A DNA stretch of 64,000 nucleotides from Gillisella vitis. GTDB taxonomy: Bacteria; Pseudomonadota; Alphaproteobacteria; Rhizobiales; Rhizobiaceae. Position numbers and translations under genes: made by a program. The notes beneath the pieces were generated by a model, which made no database searches, was not told the DNA's origin, and saw only the letters and a program-made list of their open reading frames with translations. Position 1 is the stretch's first letter, and the number at the start of each line of letters is the position of its first letter. This document shows positions 45,395 through 54,760 of the stretch, in pieces. The DNA lies in assembly GCA_009744235.1 (NCBI GenBank), contig WPHV01000003.1, positions 124,001 through 188,000 on the forward strand, written 5' to 3'.

Positions 45395-46156
45395 CTATTC
45401 GTAAGGCCAGACTGGCCGTGTAAACAACCCGCCATCCACCCAGAGCGTCTGCCCGGTGACGAAGCCCGCCGCCTCGCTGGCGAGATAGAGCACGGGGCCG
45501 GCAATATCCTGCGGTGTCCCCACCCGGCGCAGCGGCGTGACCTTGCCCCAGACTTCGCCATAGTCAGGCGCTTCCTCATAGGTTCGTTCCGTGGCAATGG
45601 CACCGGGGGCAACGCAATTCACCCGGATACCATGCGGCCCCAATTCCACAGCCGCAACCTTGGTGAATTGCTCAACCCCGCCCTTGGAAGCGGTGTAATC
45701 AACCAGGTTCGGAAAGGCGAGCTTATTGCAGCCCGAGCCGATATTGACGATGGCACCACCGTTACCAGCTGCCACCATCCGGCTTGCAGCCGCCTTGGTG
45801 TTGAGAAATGTGCCGGTCAGATTGGTGCGGATCACCCGGTTCCAGTCTTTTTCAGAGAGATCGAGCAGGCTGGACCAGGTCTGCACACCGGCATTGTTGA
45901 CGAGGACCGCCGGGCTTGTCTTGGCCCAGGCGCAGGCCTGATTCAAGAACTGTTCGACGGCGTCTCCGTCTCCGACATCGGCGGAAAGCGCCAGCACGTT
46001 GCGGCCCTGTTGCTCCATCAGGGATACCAGGCTTTTGGCCGGTGCATCGTCGCCGAGATAGCTGAAGGCCACCGTATCGCCCAGACCGGCAAAAGCCTGG
46101 ACCAGTTGGCGCCCTATGCCCGTGCTGCCGCCGGTGATGATCACAAACCTGCCCAT
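45395..46156 (-). CDS. Short-chain dehydrogenase/reductase
   Basis: 253 aa from ATG 46156 (GGAGG 5 bases ahead). The NAD(P)-binding motif is TGGSTGIG, followed by LVNNAGVQ, the catalytic Ser in NIGSGC, and YTASKGG (Tyr-x-x-x-Lys). The PGAIATERT and GPVLYLASEAAGFVTGQTLWVDGG regions are classical for the glucose dehydrogenase / 3-oxoacyl-ACP reductase-like subgroup. Substrate unknown. It is divergent from rpe with about 190 bases between. Confidence 0.88.
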   Translation of the reverse strand: MGRFVIITGGSTGIGRQLVQAFAGLGDTVAFSYLGDDAPAKSLVSLMEQQGRNVLALSADVGDGDAVEQFLNQACAWAKTSPAVLVNNAGVQTWSSLLDLSEKDWNRVIRTNLTGTFLNTKAAASRMVAAGNGGAIVNIGSGCNKLAFPNLVDYTASKGGVEQFTKVAAVELGPHGIRVNCVAPGAIATERTYEEAPDYGEVWGKVTPLRRVGTPQDIAGPVLYLASEAAGFVTGQTLWVDGGLFTRPVWPYE

Positions 46157-46349
46157 ATTTCCTCCCATAGGTCATGTCCAAGCATTCATAGCCTCGCTGT
46201 CGCACCTGTCCAAGGCCGTATCGTGACCGCCCGCAAAGCGGCTGTAAAATCAACCGACTTTCGCAGTCCGGACCACAGGAAAGGTTGTCGCGCCAACGCG
46301 GGAATGCTATGAGCGGCACGACATCCGCTATATCGAAAGAATGAGATAA

Positions 46350-47027
46350 ATGACACCTCCGCTGCTGATCGCCCCTTCGATCCTCGCCGCCAATTTTTCC
46401 CGGCTGGGGGCTGAAGTTGCCGATGTGGTTGAGGCGGGCGCCGACTGGATTCATCTTGATGTCATGGACGGCCATTTCGTGCCGAATATCTCTTTCGGCC
46501 CGGCGGTTATCAAGGCATTGCGGCCCCATACCAAAGCGGTATTCGACTGCCACCTGATGATTGCCCCTGCCGATCCGTTCCTTGCCGCCTTTGCCGATGC
46601 AGGATGTGATTACATCACTGTCCACGCTGAAGCCGGGCCGCATCTGCATCGCTCCCTGCAAACCATTCGCGCCCTCGGCAAGAAAGCTGGCGTGTCGATC
46701 AATCCGGCCACACCGGTTTCCACGCTGGAAAACGTCATTGACGATGTCGATCTGATCCTGATCATGAGTGTCAATCCCGGTTTTGGCGGGCAAAGCTTCA
46801 TTCCGGCTGCGGCGGACAAGATCGCCCAGGCGCGGGCGCTGATTGGCGACAGGCCGATTGCACTGGAAGTCGATGGCGGCATCACCGTGGAAACGGCACC
46901 GATTGCCACAAAGGCCGGTGCCAATGTGCTGGTGGCAGGATCTGCCGTCTACAAGGGCCAGGGTGTCGATGCCTATCGCGAAACGGTGACGGCATTGCGC
47001 CATGCCGCTGAAGGAGGCCGGCCTTGA
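46350..47027 (+). CDS. rpe: Ribulose-phosphate 3-epimerase
   Basis: 225 aa TIM-barrel enzyme interconverting ribulose 5-phosphate and xylulose 5-phosphate in the pentose phosphate pathway. Motifs: IAPSILAANFSRLG, WIHLDVMDGHFVPNISFGP with metal ligands, DCHLMI, ILIMSVNPGFGGQSF and LEVDGGIT. Full length. It overlaps the next gene by 4 bases and lies upstream of purB, the common arrangement in rhizobia. Confidence 0.96.
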   Translation: MTPPLLIAPSILAANFSRLGAEVADVVEAGADWIHLDVMDGHFVPNISFGPAVIKALRPHTKAVFDCHLMIAPADPFLAAFADAGCDYITVHAEAGPHLHRSLQTIRALGKKAGVSINPATPVSTLENVIDDVDLILIMSVNPGFGGQSFIPAAADKIAQARALIGDRPIALEVDGGITVETAPIATKAGANVLVAGSAVYKGQGVDAYRETVTALRHAAEGGRP

Positions 47028-47758
47028 AACTCCACTGGCTTTCCGCAGCCATGGTTGCCGTGGGCAGCCTTGCCACTGCCCTGCCCGCTGCAGCAGGCGA
47101 TATAGCCGCCGTTCGCCCCATCGGTTTTTCCGCCGACGGTTCCGTCTTCGCCTTCGAGGAATATGGCGTGCAGAGCGGCGTCAACACGCCCTACTCGAAT
47201 ATTTTTGCTATCGACCTCAACAACAATACGTTCCTGCCGGATACGCCGGTGCGCCTGCGCGGCGATGACGACAAGGCCAGCATGGCCGCGATCCGCAAGC
47301 AGAGCATGGATCAGGTGGCAAAAACCGTTCAGGACCGAGGCTTGCTGGACCATCCGGGCGAAGTGGTGGCCTTCAATCCTTTGAGCGAGATTGGCATCGA
47401 TCCGCATGTGCTCAGCTACCGCGTTCACGCCTCCCAGCCGACGGTGGGTGAGCCCAATACACTGACGCTGGAAGAGCTGGACGAAGCCGCCCCTGCCGCC
47501 TGCAAGGATCAGGTGCAGACCATCAAGGGCTTTCGCCTGAAGATGACGCAAATCAACGGCGCCAAGCAGGACAAGGTGGTCTATGAAGACGGCCATGTGC
47601 CCGCCAGCCGCCGCTGTCCCACAGGCTACAGACTGGGTGGCGTCGTCACCTATCAGGTTCCCGGTGGCAATGTGGTGCAGATCGCGCTGGTCCTTGTGAT
47701 GAACCCCTCCTCCGAAGGCTCCGACGGGCGTTGGCTCGCCGTGCCAATCAAGCCCTGA
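47024..47758 (+). CDS. DUF2259 secreted protein
   Basis: 244 aa. Start TTG 47024, overlapping the rpe stop (TTGA), with AAGGAGG 6 bases ahead. A signal peptide ends after PAAAG (about residue 25). The mature part starts DIAAVRPIGFSADGSVFAFEEYG, as in the DUF2259 family of predicted secreted proteins, with two cysteines (AACKDQ and RRCPTG) that may form a disulfide. It is probably periplasmic. Function unknown; its fixed place between rpe and purB in rhizobia is the best clue. Confidence 0.86.
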   Translation: MKLHWLSAAMVAVGSLATALPAAAGDIAAVRPIGFSADGSVFAFEEYGVQSGVNTPYSNIFAIDLNNNTFLPDTPVRLRGDDDKASMAAIRKQSMDQVAKTVQDRGLLDHPGEVVAFNPLSEIGIDPHVLSYRVHASQPTVGEPNTLTLEELDEAAPAACKDQVQTIKGFRLKMTQINGAKQDKVVYEDGHVPASRRCPTGYRLGGVVTYQVPGGNVVQIALVLVMNPSSEGSDGRWLAVPIKP

Positions 47759-47847
47759 CACCATCCTTTCGCGCCGTCGCCGTTGAGATCGGCTGCCATG
47801 TTTGCTATGGGGCGGCATAGGTTATTCATGCAAGAAAGATCAAGCCG

Positions 47848-49149
47848 ATGATCCCGCGTTATTCCCGGCCAGAAATGGTCGCCATCTGGTCGCCCGAAAC
47901 CAAATTCCGCATCTGGTTCGAGATCGAGGCCCATGCCTGCGACGCGCTGGCCGAGCTGGGTGTTATCCCGAAGGCCGCAGCCAAAACCATCTGGGAAAAG
48001 GGCGGCGCTGCTGAATTCAACGTGGCTCGCATCGACGAGATCGAAGCCGTCACCAAGCATGACGTGATTGCCTTCCTCACCCATCTGGCCGAATTCATCG
48101 GCCCCGATAGCCGTTTCGTCCACCAGGGCATGACCTCCTCGGATGTGCTGGACACCACCTTCAACATTCAGCTGGTCCGCGCCGCCGATCTGCTCCTGGT
48201 CGATATGGACCGCGTGCTGGCCGCCCTGAAAGCCCGCGCGTTTGAGCACAAGGATTCGGTGCGCATTGGCCGCAGCCATGGCATTCATGCCGAACCCACC
48301 ACCATGGGGCTGACCTTTGCCCGGTTCTACGCTGAAATGGAGCGCAACCGCGCCCGTCTCGTCAACGCCCGCGCTGAAATTGCCACGGGCGCCATCTCCG
48401 GCGCTGTCGGCACCTTCGCCAATATCGACCCCAGCGTCGAGGAACATGTCTGCGAAAAGCTCGGCCTGGTGCCGGAGCCGGTCTCGACGCAGGTCATCCC
48501 GCGCGACCGCCACGCCATGTTCTTCGCCACATTGGGCGTGATTGCCTCATCAATTGAAAACGTCGCCATCGAAATCCGCCACATGCAGCGCACCGAGGTG
48601 CTGGAAGCCGAAGAGTTCTTCTCTCCGGGCCAGAAGGGCTCATCGGCCATGCCGCACAAGCGCAACCCGGTACTGACCGAAAACCTCACCGGCCTCGCCC
48701 GCCTCGTGCGCATGTCGGTCGTCCCCGCCATGGAAAACGTAGCCCTTTGGCACGAGCGCGACATCAGCCACTCCAGCGTCGAACGCGCCATTGGCCCCGA
48801 CACCACCATCACGCTCGATTTCGCCCTGAACCGTTTGGCAGGCGTTGTGGAAAAGCTGGTGATCTACCCGGAAAACATGTTGAAAAACATGAACAAATTC
48901 CGCGGCCTTGTCATGAGCCAGCGCGTGCTGCTGGCCCTGACCCAAGCCGGCGTCTCCCGCGAAGACAGCTACCGCCTCGTACAGCGCAACGCCATGAAGG
49001 TCTGGGAACAAGGCAAGGACTTTTTGGAAGAGCTGCTGGGTGATGCTGAAGTGCGGGCAGCGCTAAGCGAAGAGCAGATCCGTGAGAAGTTTGACCTCGG
49101 GTATCACACCAAGCATGTGGACACGATTTTCAAGCGGGTTTTTGGGTGA
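47848..49149 (+). CDS. purB: Adenylosuccinate lyase
   Basis: 433 aa fumarase/aspartase-superfamily enzyme acting twice in purine synthesis, splitting SAICAR and adenylosuccinate. The N-terminal MIPRYSRPEMVAIWS, the QGMTSSDVLDT motif, IGRSHGIHAEPTT with the active His, and the superfamily signature SSAMPHKRNPVLTEN are present. Length is normal. It ends at a GC-rich hairpin. Confidence 0.96.
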   Translation: MIPRYSRPEMVAIWSPETKFRIWFEIEAHACDALAELGVIPKAAAKTIWEKGGAAEFNVARIDEIEAVTKHDVIAFLTHLAEFIGPDSRFVHQGMTSSDVLDTTFNIQLVRAADLLLVDMDRVLAALKARAFEHKDSVRIGRSHGIHAEPTTMGLTFARFYAEMERNRARLVNARAEIATGAISGAVGTFANIDPSVEEHVCEKLGLVPEPVSTQVIPRDRHAMFFATLGVIASSIENVAIEIRHMQRTEVLEAEEFFSPGQKGSSAMPHKRNPVLTENLTGLARLVRMSVVPAMENVALWHERDISHSSVERAIGPDTTITLDFALNRLAGVVEKLVIYPENMLKNMNKFRGLVMSQRVLLALTQAGVSREDSYRLVQRNAMKVWEQGKDFLEELLGDAEVRAALSEEQIREKFDLGYHTKHVDTIFKRVFG

Positions 49150-49175
49150 GATTGACCTTAACCGTGAAACGTTGC

Positions 49176-49199
49176 AAGCCGCCCGAAAGGGCGGCTTTA
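49176..49199 (+). terminator. Hairpin after purB
   Basis: AAGCCGCCC (49176-49184), a GAAA tetraloop and GGGCGGCTT (49189-49197), followed by TAT. A strong 9-bp stem 26 bases after the purB stop; the T-run is short, so termination may be partial. Confidence 0.7.
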
Positions 49200-49255
49200 T
49201 GCGTTATAGGTTCATCAGGATACACACGGTTGAAAATCGGGAGGAGAATTTCGGC

Positions 49256-50248
49256 ATGAAATATCTATTGCGCATAGTGAGCGTTATTCTTCTCGTCATA
49301 CTGGCTTTGATTGCTCTGATCGCCACGGTTTGGATCACCTTGGCTCTGTGGTATCGTATTCCGGGCCCCGATTTCGTTCGGGGCGCAGCCTCCAGCTTGT
49401 GGCTGATTTTTATCCTCGCCATCCTTTCATTTGGTCGAAAGTCGCCTCTTGCGTCAGTCGGGCTGTTTCTATTGAGCTTGGTCGTCGTCGGCATCTGGTG
49501 GCATTCGATCAAGCCGAGCCTTGATCGGGACTGGGCAACGGATGTGTCGAGGACTGTTACCGGGAGCGTTGAAAACAACATTGTCACGCTCCAGAATGTG
49601 CGCAACTTCAACTGGACAAGCGACACGGTTGCCGATGCCAAGTGGGAGACGCGGCAATATGATCTCAACAAGCTGAATGAAGCCGATATGGTCCTGTCCT
49701 ATTGGGGCATGGATGCCATTGCCCATACGCTGATCAGTTTCGGCTTTGAGGATGGTCAGCGCGTGGTGTTCTCGGTGGAAACGCGCCGCGAGAAGACCGA
49801 ATCCTATTCATCGATTGCAGGCTTTTTCAAAACCTATGAGCTGGCTTTTCTCGCTGCCGATGAGCGGGATATTCTCTATCTTCGCACCAATATGCGCAAA
49901 GAAGACACCTATCTTTACCCGCTGGATATTCCCAAACAGGCGATGCGCGCCCTGTTTTTGAATTACGTGAATTCGGCAGATCAGCTTGCCAAACAGCCCA
50001 AATTCTACGACACAATCACCACCAATTGCACCACAGTGGTCTTTGATCTTGCCCGCCAGATTGAGCCAGGCATTCCAACGGATTACCGAGTTTTGCTGTC
50101 GGGCTACCTGCCCGGCTATCTGGCAGAGCATGGAGCATCAGTCTGGAAGCTGCCGGAGCCGGAATTGCGCGCCCGCGCCGCCATCAGCGCCAAAGCGCAG
50201 GCTGCGGGGAATTCACCGGCCGATTATTCCAACGTAATTAGGCAGTAA
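49256..50248 (+). CDS. DUF4105 membrane-anchored protein
   Basis: 330 aa from ATG 49256 (GAGGAG about 10 bases ahead; the frame is open upstream into the purB end but without a site). The first about 100 residues hold up to three hydrophobic helices, and the rest is a soluble DUF4105 domain (Lnb-type periplasmic protease fold), with a Cys-Thr segment TITTNCTTVVFD and a histidine in AHTLISFGF that could be the catalytic pair. Related Lnb domains lie at the N-terminus of some lipoprotein N-acyltransferases and are thought to act on lipoproteins. The role here is unproven. Confidence 0.75.
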   Translation: MKYLLRIVSVILLVILALIALIATVWITLALWYRIPGPDFVRGAASSLWLIFILAILSFGRKSPLASVGLFLLSLVVVGIWWHSIKPSLDRDWATDVSRTVTGSVENNIVTLQNVRNFNWTSDTVADAKWETRQYDLNKLNEADMVLSYWGMDAIAHTLISFGFEDGQRVVFSVETRREKTESYSSIAGFFKTYELAFLAADERDILYLRTNMRKEDTYLYPLDIPKQAMRALFLNYVNSADQLAKQPKFYDTITTNCTTVVFDLARQIEPGIPTDYRVLLSGYLPGYLAEHGASVWKLPEPELRARAAISAKAQAAGNSPADYSNVIRQ

Positions 50249-50263
50249 AATTGAGAAGGCAGG

Positions 50264-50863
50264 TCATTCGCGTGCTTTGCAATCAAAATGCGCGAGCACC
50301 AGCTCCTTTGCCTGTTCCCAGAGAATTGGTGATCCACCTTCAATGGCGGGGCCATAGCGCTCCATGACCTGCTGTTCGGAAACGCCATTTTCAGCCCACG
50401 TCCCGCCATCGGTCAGTGTATTGAGAAGCAGCGGCTGAAGGCGGTCCAACGCTTTGGCAAAACGCGCATTGGGCGTTTTGCCTTCTTCAAACTCCAGCCA
50501 GAGGGCAAGCATCTCCTGCCCCTGAACATCGGGTAAAAGCCCAAAGATACGCTTGGCGGCGGAGAGTTCTTGCTCGGCCAAGGCTGCACGGTCTACCTGC
50601 TGATTGTGTATGGGGGCATCGCCTGCGTCGATTTCAACCACATCATGCAGTAACAGCAGTTTTACCACATGCAGAGGATCAACGCCCTCGGCGTGCTCGG
50701 AAAGCGTTAGGGCAAATAAGGCCAAGTGCCATGAATGTTCAGCGGAATTTTCACGCCGGGATTTGTTGATAAGCGGTGATTGGCGCACAATGGATTTGAG
50801 TTTGTCCAGCTCAATCAAGAAAGCAAGCTGTTGGCGAAGGACATCAAATTTTGTTTGCTGCAT
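50264..50863 (-). CDS. HD-domain hydrolase, YfbR/HDDC2-like
   Basis: 199 aa with the HD metal motif: His43 in SAEHSWHLAL, His73-Asp74 in LLLHDVVEIDAGD, and a later Asp in AKALDRLQP. Family members of this size include 5'-deoxynucleotidases and related phosphohydrolases. It is cytosolic. Its stop lies 15 bases from that of the converging DUF4105 gene; upstream, ilvD on the same strand ends at a strong terminator, so it likely has its own promoter. Confidence 0.85.
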   Translation of the reverse strand: MQQTKFDVLRQQLAFLIELDKLKSIVRQSPLINKSRRENSAEHSWHLALFALTLSEHAEGVDPLHVVKLLLLHDVVEIDAGDAPIHNQQVDRAALAEQELSAAKRIFGLLPDVQGQEMLALWLEFEEGKTPNARFAKALDRLQPLLLNTLTDGGTWAENGVSEQQVMERYGPAIEGGSPILWEQAKELVLAHFDCKARE

Positions 50864-50892
50864 ACATTACACTCTGCCGAGCAATGACCAAA

Positions 50893-50937
50893 AAGGGAAA
50901 AAGCCCCGGCGCAAAACAAAATTTTGCGCCGGGGCTT
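50893..50937 (-). terminator. Strong intrinsic terminator after ilvD
   Basis: AAGCCCCGGCGCAAAA (50901-50916) pairs exactly with 50922-50937 across a 5-base loop, a 16-bp stem. On the minus strand it is followed by TTTCCCTTTTT. It begins 11 bases after the ilvD stop codon. Confidence 0.9.
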
Positions 50938-50948
50938 CGGTCTAATCT

Positions 50949-52784
50949 TTACTCAGGCAATTTCCGCACAGCACCCAAGTCCGCAGACGTCGCAAACGCA
51001 GCATAGGCCTTCAGCGCCGTCGTCACCTTGCGCTTGCGGTGTTCAGCAGGCTTCCAGCCAGCGGCATCCTGTGAGACGCGGCGGGCGGCGAGTTCGCCTT
51101 CGGACAGCATCAGCTCAATCGTGCGGTTCGGGATGTCGATGGCGATGGTGTCGCCGTTGCGCACCAGGCCGATGGTGCCGCCATTGGCGGCTTCAGGCGA
51201 GACGTGGCCAATGGACAGGCCCGATGTGCCGCCGGAGAAACGACCGTCGGTGATCAAGGCGCAGGCCTTTCCGAGGCCCTTGGATTTCAGGTAGCTGGTC
51301 GGGTACAGCATTTCCTGCATGCCCGGGCCGCCCTTCGGTCCTTCATAGCGGATGACCACGACATCGCCTGCCACGACCTCATTGCTGAGAATGGCCTTGA
51401 CCGCCGAATCCTGGCTTTCATAGACCTTGGCCGGACCGGTGAATTTCAGGATGCTTTCATCGACACCAGCGGTTTTGACGATGCAGCCGTCCAAGGCGAT
51501 ATTGCCCTTCAAAACAGCCAGGCCGCCATCCTTGGAGAATGGCTTTTCAACCGAGCGGATAACGCCATTTTCGCGGTCCATGTCCAGCTCATCCCAGCGA
51601 GACGACTGCGAAAACGCCACCTGCGTTGGTACACCGCCAGGGGCGGCGCGGAAGAACTCGCGCACACTCTCGGAAGTGGTGCGGGTAATGTCCCAGCGGT
51701 CGATGGCATCGCCCAGTGTTGGCGCGTGAACGGTTGGGCAGTCGCGGTTGATCAAGCCACCGCGATCCAGCTCGCCGAGAATGCGCATGATGCCGCCTGC
51801 ACGGTGTACGTCTTCCATATGCACATCCTGCTTGGCAGGAGCCACCTTGGACAGGCACGGCACGCGGCGCGACAGCTGGTCGATATCATCAAGATTGAAA
51901 TCAATCTCACCCTCATAGGCGGCAGCCAGAATATGCAACACAGTGTTGGTGGAGCCACCCATGGCAATGTCCAGCGCCATGGCGTTTTCAAACGCCTGCT
52001 TGGAGGCGATGTTGCGCGGTAGCACGTTTTCATCGTCCTGCTCATAGTAGCGGCGAGTAATATCGACGATCAGATGACCCGCCTCGACAAACAACCGCTT
52101 GCGATCCGAATGCGTCGCCAGCGTCGAACCATTGCCGGGCAAGGACAGGCCGAGTGCTTCGGTCAGACAGTTCATGGAATTGGCGGTGAACATGCCAGAG
52201 CAGGACCCGCATGTCGGACAGGCCGAGCGCTCGATGGTGGCGACGTCCTCATCGGAAATCTTGTCGTCCGCAGCGGCAACCATGGCATCCACCAGATCAA
52301 GCGCCACCTTCTTGCCATGCATAACGACTTTGCCCGCTTCCATCGGTCCACCGGAAACGAACACGGTCGGGATGTTGAGGCGCAACGAGGCCATCAGCAT
52401 GCCGGGGGTGATCTTGTCACAGTTGGAAATGCAGACCATGGCATCGGCGCAATGGGCATTGACCATGTATTCGACGCTATCGGCGATGATTTCGCGTGAT
52501 GGCAGCGAATAAAGCATGCCATCATGGCCCATGGCGATGCCGTCATCGACAGCGATGGTGTTGAACTCCTTGGCAACGCCGCCAGCCGCTTCGATTTCGC
52601 GGGCCACGAGCTGGCCCAGATCCTTGAGATGCACATGGCCGGGCACGAATTGCGTGAAGGAGTTGACGACGGCAATGATCGGCTTGCCGAAATCGCCATC
52701 CTTCATGCCGGTTGCGCGCCAAAGGCCGCGTGCGCCTGCCATGTTGCGGCCATGGGTCGTGGTTCTTGAGCGATAGGCTGGCAT
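50949..52784 (-). CDS. ilvD: Dihydroxy-acid dehydratase
   Basis: 611 aa Fe-S enzyme of branched-chain amino acid synthesis, dehydrating 2,3-dihydroxy acids to 2-keto acids. ATG 52784 gives the canonical start [19 protein letters not shown] (GAGG about 8 bases ahead; a GTG at 52793 is less likely). Cluster and metal-binding regions: [11 protein letters not shown] and [18 protein letters not shown]; also GRFSGGTSG near the C-terminus. Length matches the family. Monocistronic, with a strong terminator. Confidence 0.96.
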   Translation of the reverse strand: MPAYRSRTTTHGRNMAGARGLWRATGMKDGDFGKPIIAVVNSFTQFVPGHVHLKDLGQLVAREIEAAGGVAKEFNTIAVDDGIAMGHDGMLYSLPSREIIADSVEYMVNAHCADAMVCISNCDKITPGMLMASLRLNIPTVFVSGGPMEAGKVVMHGKKVALDLVDAMVAAADDKISDEDVATIERSACPTCGSCSGMFTANSMNCLTEALGLSLPGNGSTLATHSDRKRLFVEAGHLIVDITRRYYEQDDENVLPRNIASKQAFENAMALDIAMGGSTNTVLHILAAAYEGEIDFNLDDIDQLSRRVPCLSKVAPAKQDVHMEDVHRAGGIMRILGELDRGGLINRDCPTVHAPTLGDAIDRWDITRTTSESVREFFRAAPGGVPTQVAFSQSSRWDELDMDRENGVIRSVEKPFSKDGGLAVLKGNIALDGCIVKTAGVDESILKFTGPAKVYESQDSAVKAILSNEVVAGDVVVIRYEGPKGGPGMQEMLYPTSYLKSKGLGKACALITDGRFSGGTSGLSIGHVSPEAANGGTIGLVRNGDTIAIDIPNRTIELMLSEGELAARRVSQDAAGWKPAEHRKRKVTTALKAYAAFATSADLGAVRKLPE

Positions 52785-53041
52785 GGATGTCACCTCGATA
52801 CTATTTTATTGCGCCGGAAACGCGCCGAATTTTCCAATTTATCTACGGCAGTCGGGCCTTTGTGTCACTATCAGCATGGTCGAAAACGGTACGCTCCCGG
52901 CAAGCCGAATGAACGAGACGGCAGCGGCGCACAAGATTGTGAAGTTAACTCCTCATCAAATCGATCTGTCCTTGTAACTTTTTCGATCTATTTGCCGTAT
53001 TCAATCGTAGACTGATGATAGTCGACAGGGAGCTGATGAAC

Positions 53042-53989
53042 ATGGCCGCGTTTCGCCCACCGCATATTCCCGCATCCGAGATTACACCGCAGAGCGTCTA
53101 TCTGTCACGCCGCAGCCTGATTGGTGGTGCGGCGGGAACCTTGGCGCTGGCGGCGGCTGGTGATGTGTTGGCCGCGCCCCTCACCGCCAAGCCTTCGGAT
53201 TACAAGGTCGATGACAAGCTGACGCCGAAAAAAGACGTCACTACCTATAATAATTTCTACGAGTTCGGCACGGACAAATCCGATCCCGCAACCAATTCCG
53301 GTAAATTCAAGCCGACCCCCTGGACGGTGGAGGTTGGCGGTCTGGTTTCCAAGCCGCAGAAGATTGCCATTGAGGACATCATGAAGTCCTTCACCATGGA
53401 AGAGCGGATCTACCGGATGCGCTGCGTTGAGGCCTGGTCCATGGTCATTCCCTGGGATGGGTTTCCGCTGTCGGCGCTTCTGGACCGGGTTGAGCCGCTG
53501 GCCAGCGCCAAGTATGTTGCCTTTGAAACCGTGGTGCGGCCGGAAGAAATGCCGGGCCAGAGCGGTTTCTTCCAGTCGATCAACTGGCCCTATGTCGATG
53601 GCCTGCGACTGGATGAAGCGCGTCATCCCCTGACCATCCTTGCCACCGGCCTTTATGGCGAAACGCTGCCAAACCAGAACGGTGCGCCTTTGCGGCTGGT
53701 CGTGCCGTGGAAATATGGCTTCAAGGGCATCAAATCCATCGTCAAGATCACGCTGACGGAAAAGCAGCCGCCCTGCACCTGGAACATTCTGGCCGCCAAT
53801 GAATATGGCTTCTATGCCAATGTGAACCCCAAGGTCGATCACCCCCGCTGGAGCCAGGCGACAGAGAGACGTATCGGCGAAGGTGGTGGTCTGTTTGGCG
53901 GCTCCCGCAAGGATACCCTGCCCTTCAATGGTTACGGTGAACAGGTTGCCAGCCTTTACGCTGGCATGGACCTGACCAAGAATTTCTGA
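53042..53989 (+). CDS. msrP: Protein-methionine-sulfoxide reductase, catalytic subunit MsrP
   Basis: 315 aa from ATG 53042 (GGGAG 9 bases ahead; ATG 53015 is upstream in frame). A Tat-type leader carries the Arg pair at 23-24 (SRRSLIGG) ahead of a hydrophobic stretch and Ala-rich cleavage site. The sulfite-oxidase-fold domain follows, with the Mo-ligand Cys128 in MRCVEAWSM. It repairs oxidised methionines in periplasmic proteins. Electrons come from MsrQ, encoded 2 bases downstream. Confidence 0.95.
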   Translation: MAAFRPPHIPASEITPQSVYLSRRSLIGGAAGTLALAAAGDVLAAPLTAKPSDYKVDDKLTPKKDVTTYNNFYEFGTDKSDPATNSGKFKPTPWTVEVGGLVSKPQKIAIEDIMKSFTMEERIYRMRCVEAWSMVIPWDGFPLSALLDRVEPLASAKYVAFETVVRPEEMPGQSGFFQSINWPYVDGLRLDEARHPLTILATGLYGETLPNQNGAPLRLVVPWKYGFKGIKSIVKITLTEKQPPCTWNILAANEYGFYANVNPKVDHPRWSQATERRIGEGGGLFGGSRKDTLPFNGYGEQVASLYAGMDLTKNF

Positions 53990-53991
53990 CC

Positions 53992-54639
53992 ATGGCCTCT
54001 TTCAGTCTCTCCGCACGGCAAAAATCGCTCTCCATCTGGGCACTCTATGCGTTTGGCCTCATGCCGGGCCTCTACGCCTTCTATCTCGGCATTTTCGGTG
54101 ATCTCGGCGCCGATCCGGTGCGCGAATTCGAGCACCGTCTCGGGCTCTGGGCCTTGCGGTTCCTCTGTCTCGGGCTGGCGATCACGCCGCTGCGCGATCT
54201 GGCAAAATACAATTTCATCGCCTATCGCCGGGCGCTGGGCCTTTTGGTGTTCTACTATGTGCTGGCCCATTTTGCCGTCTATCTAACGTTGGATAGAGGG
54301 CTGATTCTCTCGTCCATTCTCGGAGACATCCTGAAACGGCCCTATATCATGCTTGGCATGCTGGGTCTCATCCTGCTTATTCCTCTAGCGCTGACCTCCA
54401 ATCGCTGGTCGATCCGCAAGCTCGGCAGCCGCTGGAACACGTTGCATAAGGCGAGCTATATCATTCTTGCCGCAGGGCTTTTGCACTTCGTCCTGTCGCG
54501 CAAGTCCTTCACGCTGGAGCCCGCAATCTATACCGGCATCGTTATCCTGTTGCTCGGCTACCGGCTGGTGCGTCCAAGGCTGATGGCCGCGAAGCGGAAA
54601 AAGGCGGCGCTGGCCAAAGCGGCAACCCGGACTGCTTAA
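53992..54639 (+). CDS. msrQ: MsrQ, haem-binding membrane subunit for MsrP
   Basis: 215 aa, about six transmembrane helices of the ferric-reductase-like fold. Conserved histidines for haem lie in YYVLAHFAVYL and TLHKASYIILAAGLLHFVLS. It passes electrons from the quinone pool or flavin to MsrP. It starts two bases after the msrP stop codon in the same operon. The C-terminus is basic (AAKRKKAALAK), as expected inside the cell. Confidence 0.94.
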   Translation: MASFSLSARQKSLSIWALYAFGLMPGLYAFYLGIFGDLGADPVREFEHRLGLWALRFLCLGLAITPLRDLAKYNFIAYRRALGLLVFYYVLAHFAVYLTLDRGLILSSILGDILKRPYIMLGMLGLILLIPLALTSNRWSIRKLGSRWNTLHKASYIILAAGLLHFVLSRKSFTLEPAIYTGIVILLLGYRLVRPRLMAAKRKKAALAKAATRTA

Positions 54640-54760
54640 GGTTTAGGTTCAGGCAAGCCAGACTTCCTAGGGTTTTCCGAGAAGACAAACGGAAACGTGA
54701 GTGTCCGGAGTCTGGCGGGTTTACTTGGAACCTGCCGGACTCTCGCATCGGTTTTCGGCC

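Noticed and set aside
44314..45612. 432-codon open frame antisense to the periplasmic binding protein gene
   Set aside because: Shadow of a gene with a clear signal peptide and fold; the antisense product is Arg/His-rich and matches nothing known.
45852..47003. 383-codon minus-strand frame across the SDR/rpe gap
   Set aside because: It is antisense to rpe and out of frame with the SDR gene; no ribosome site or motif.
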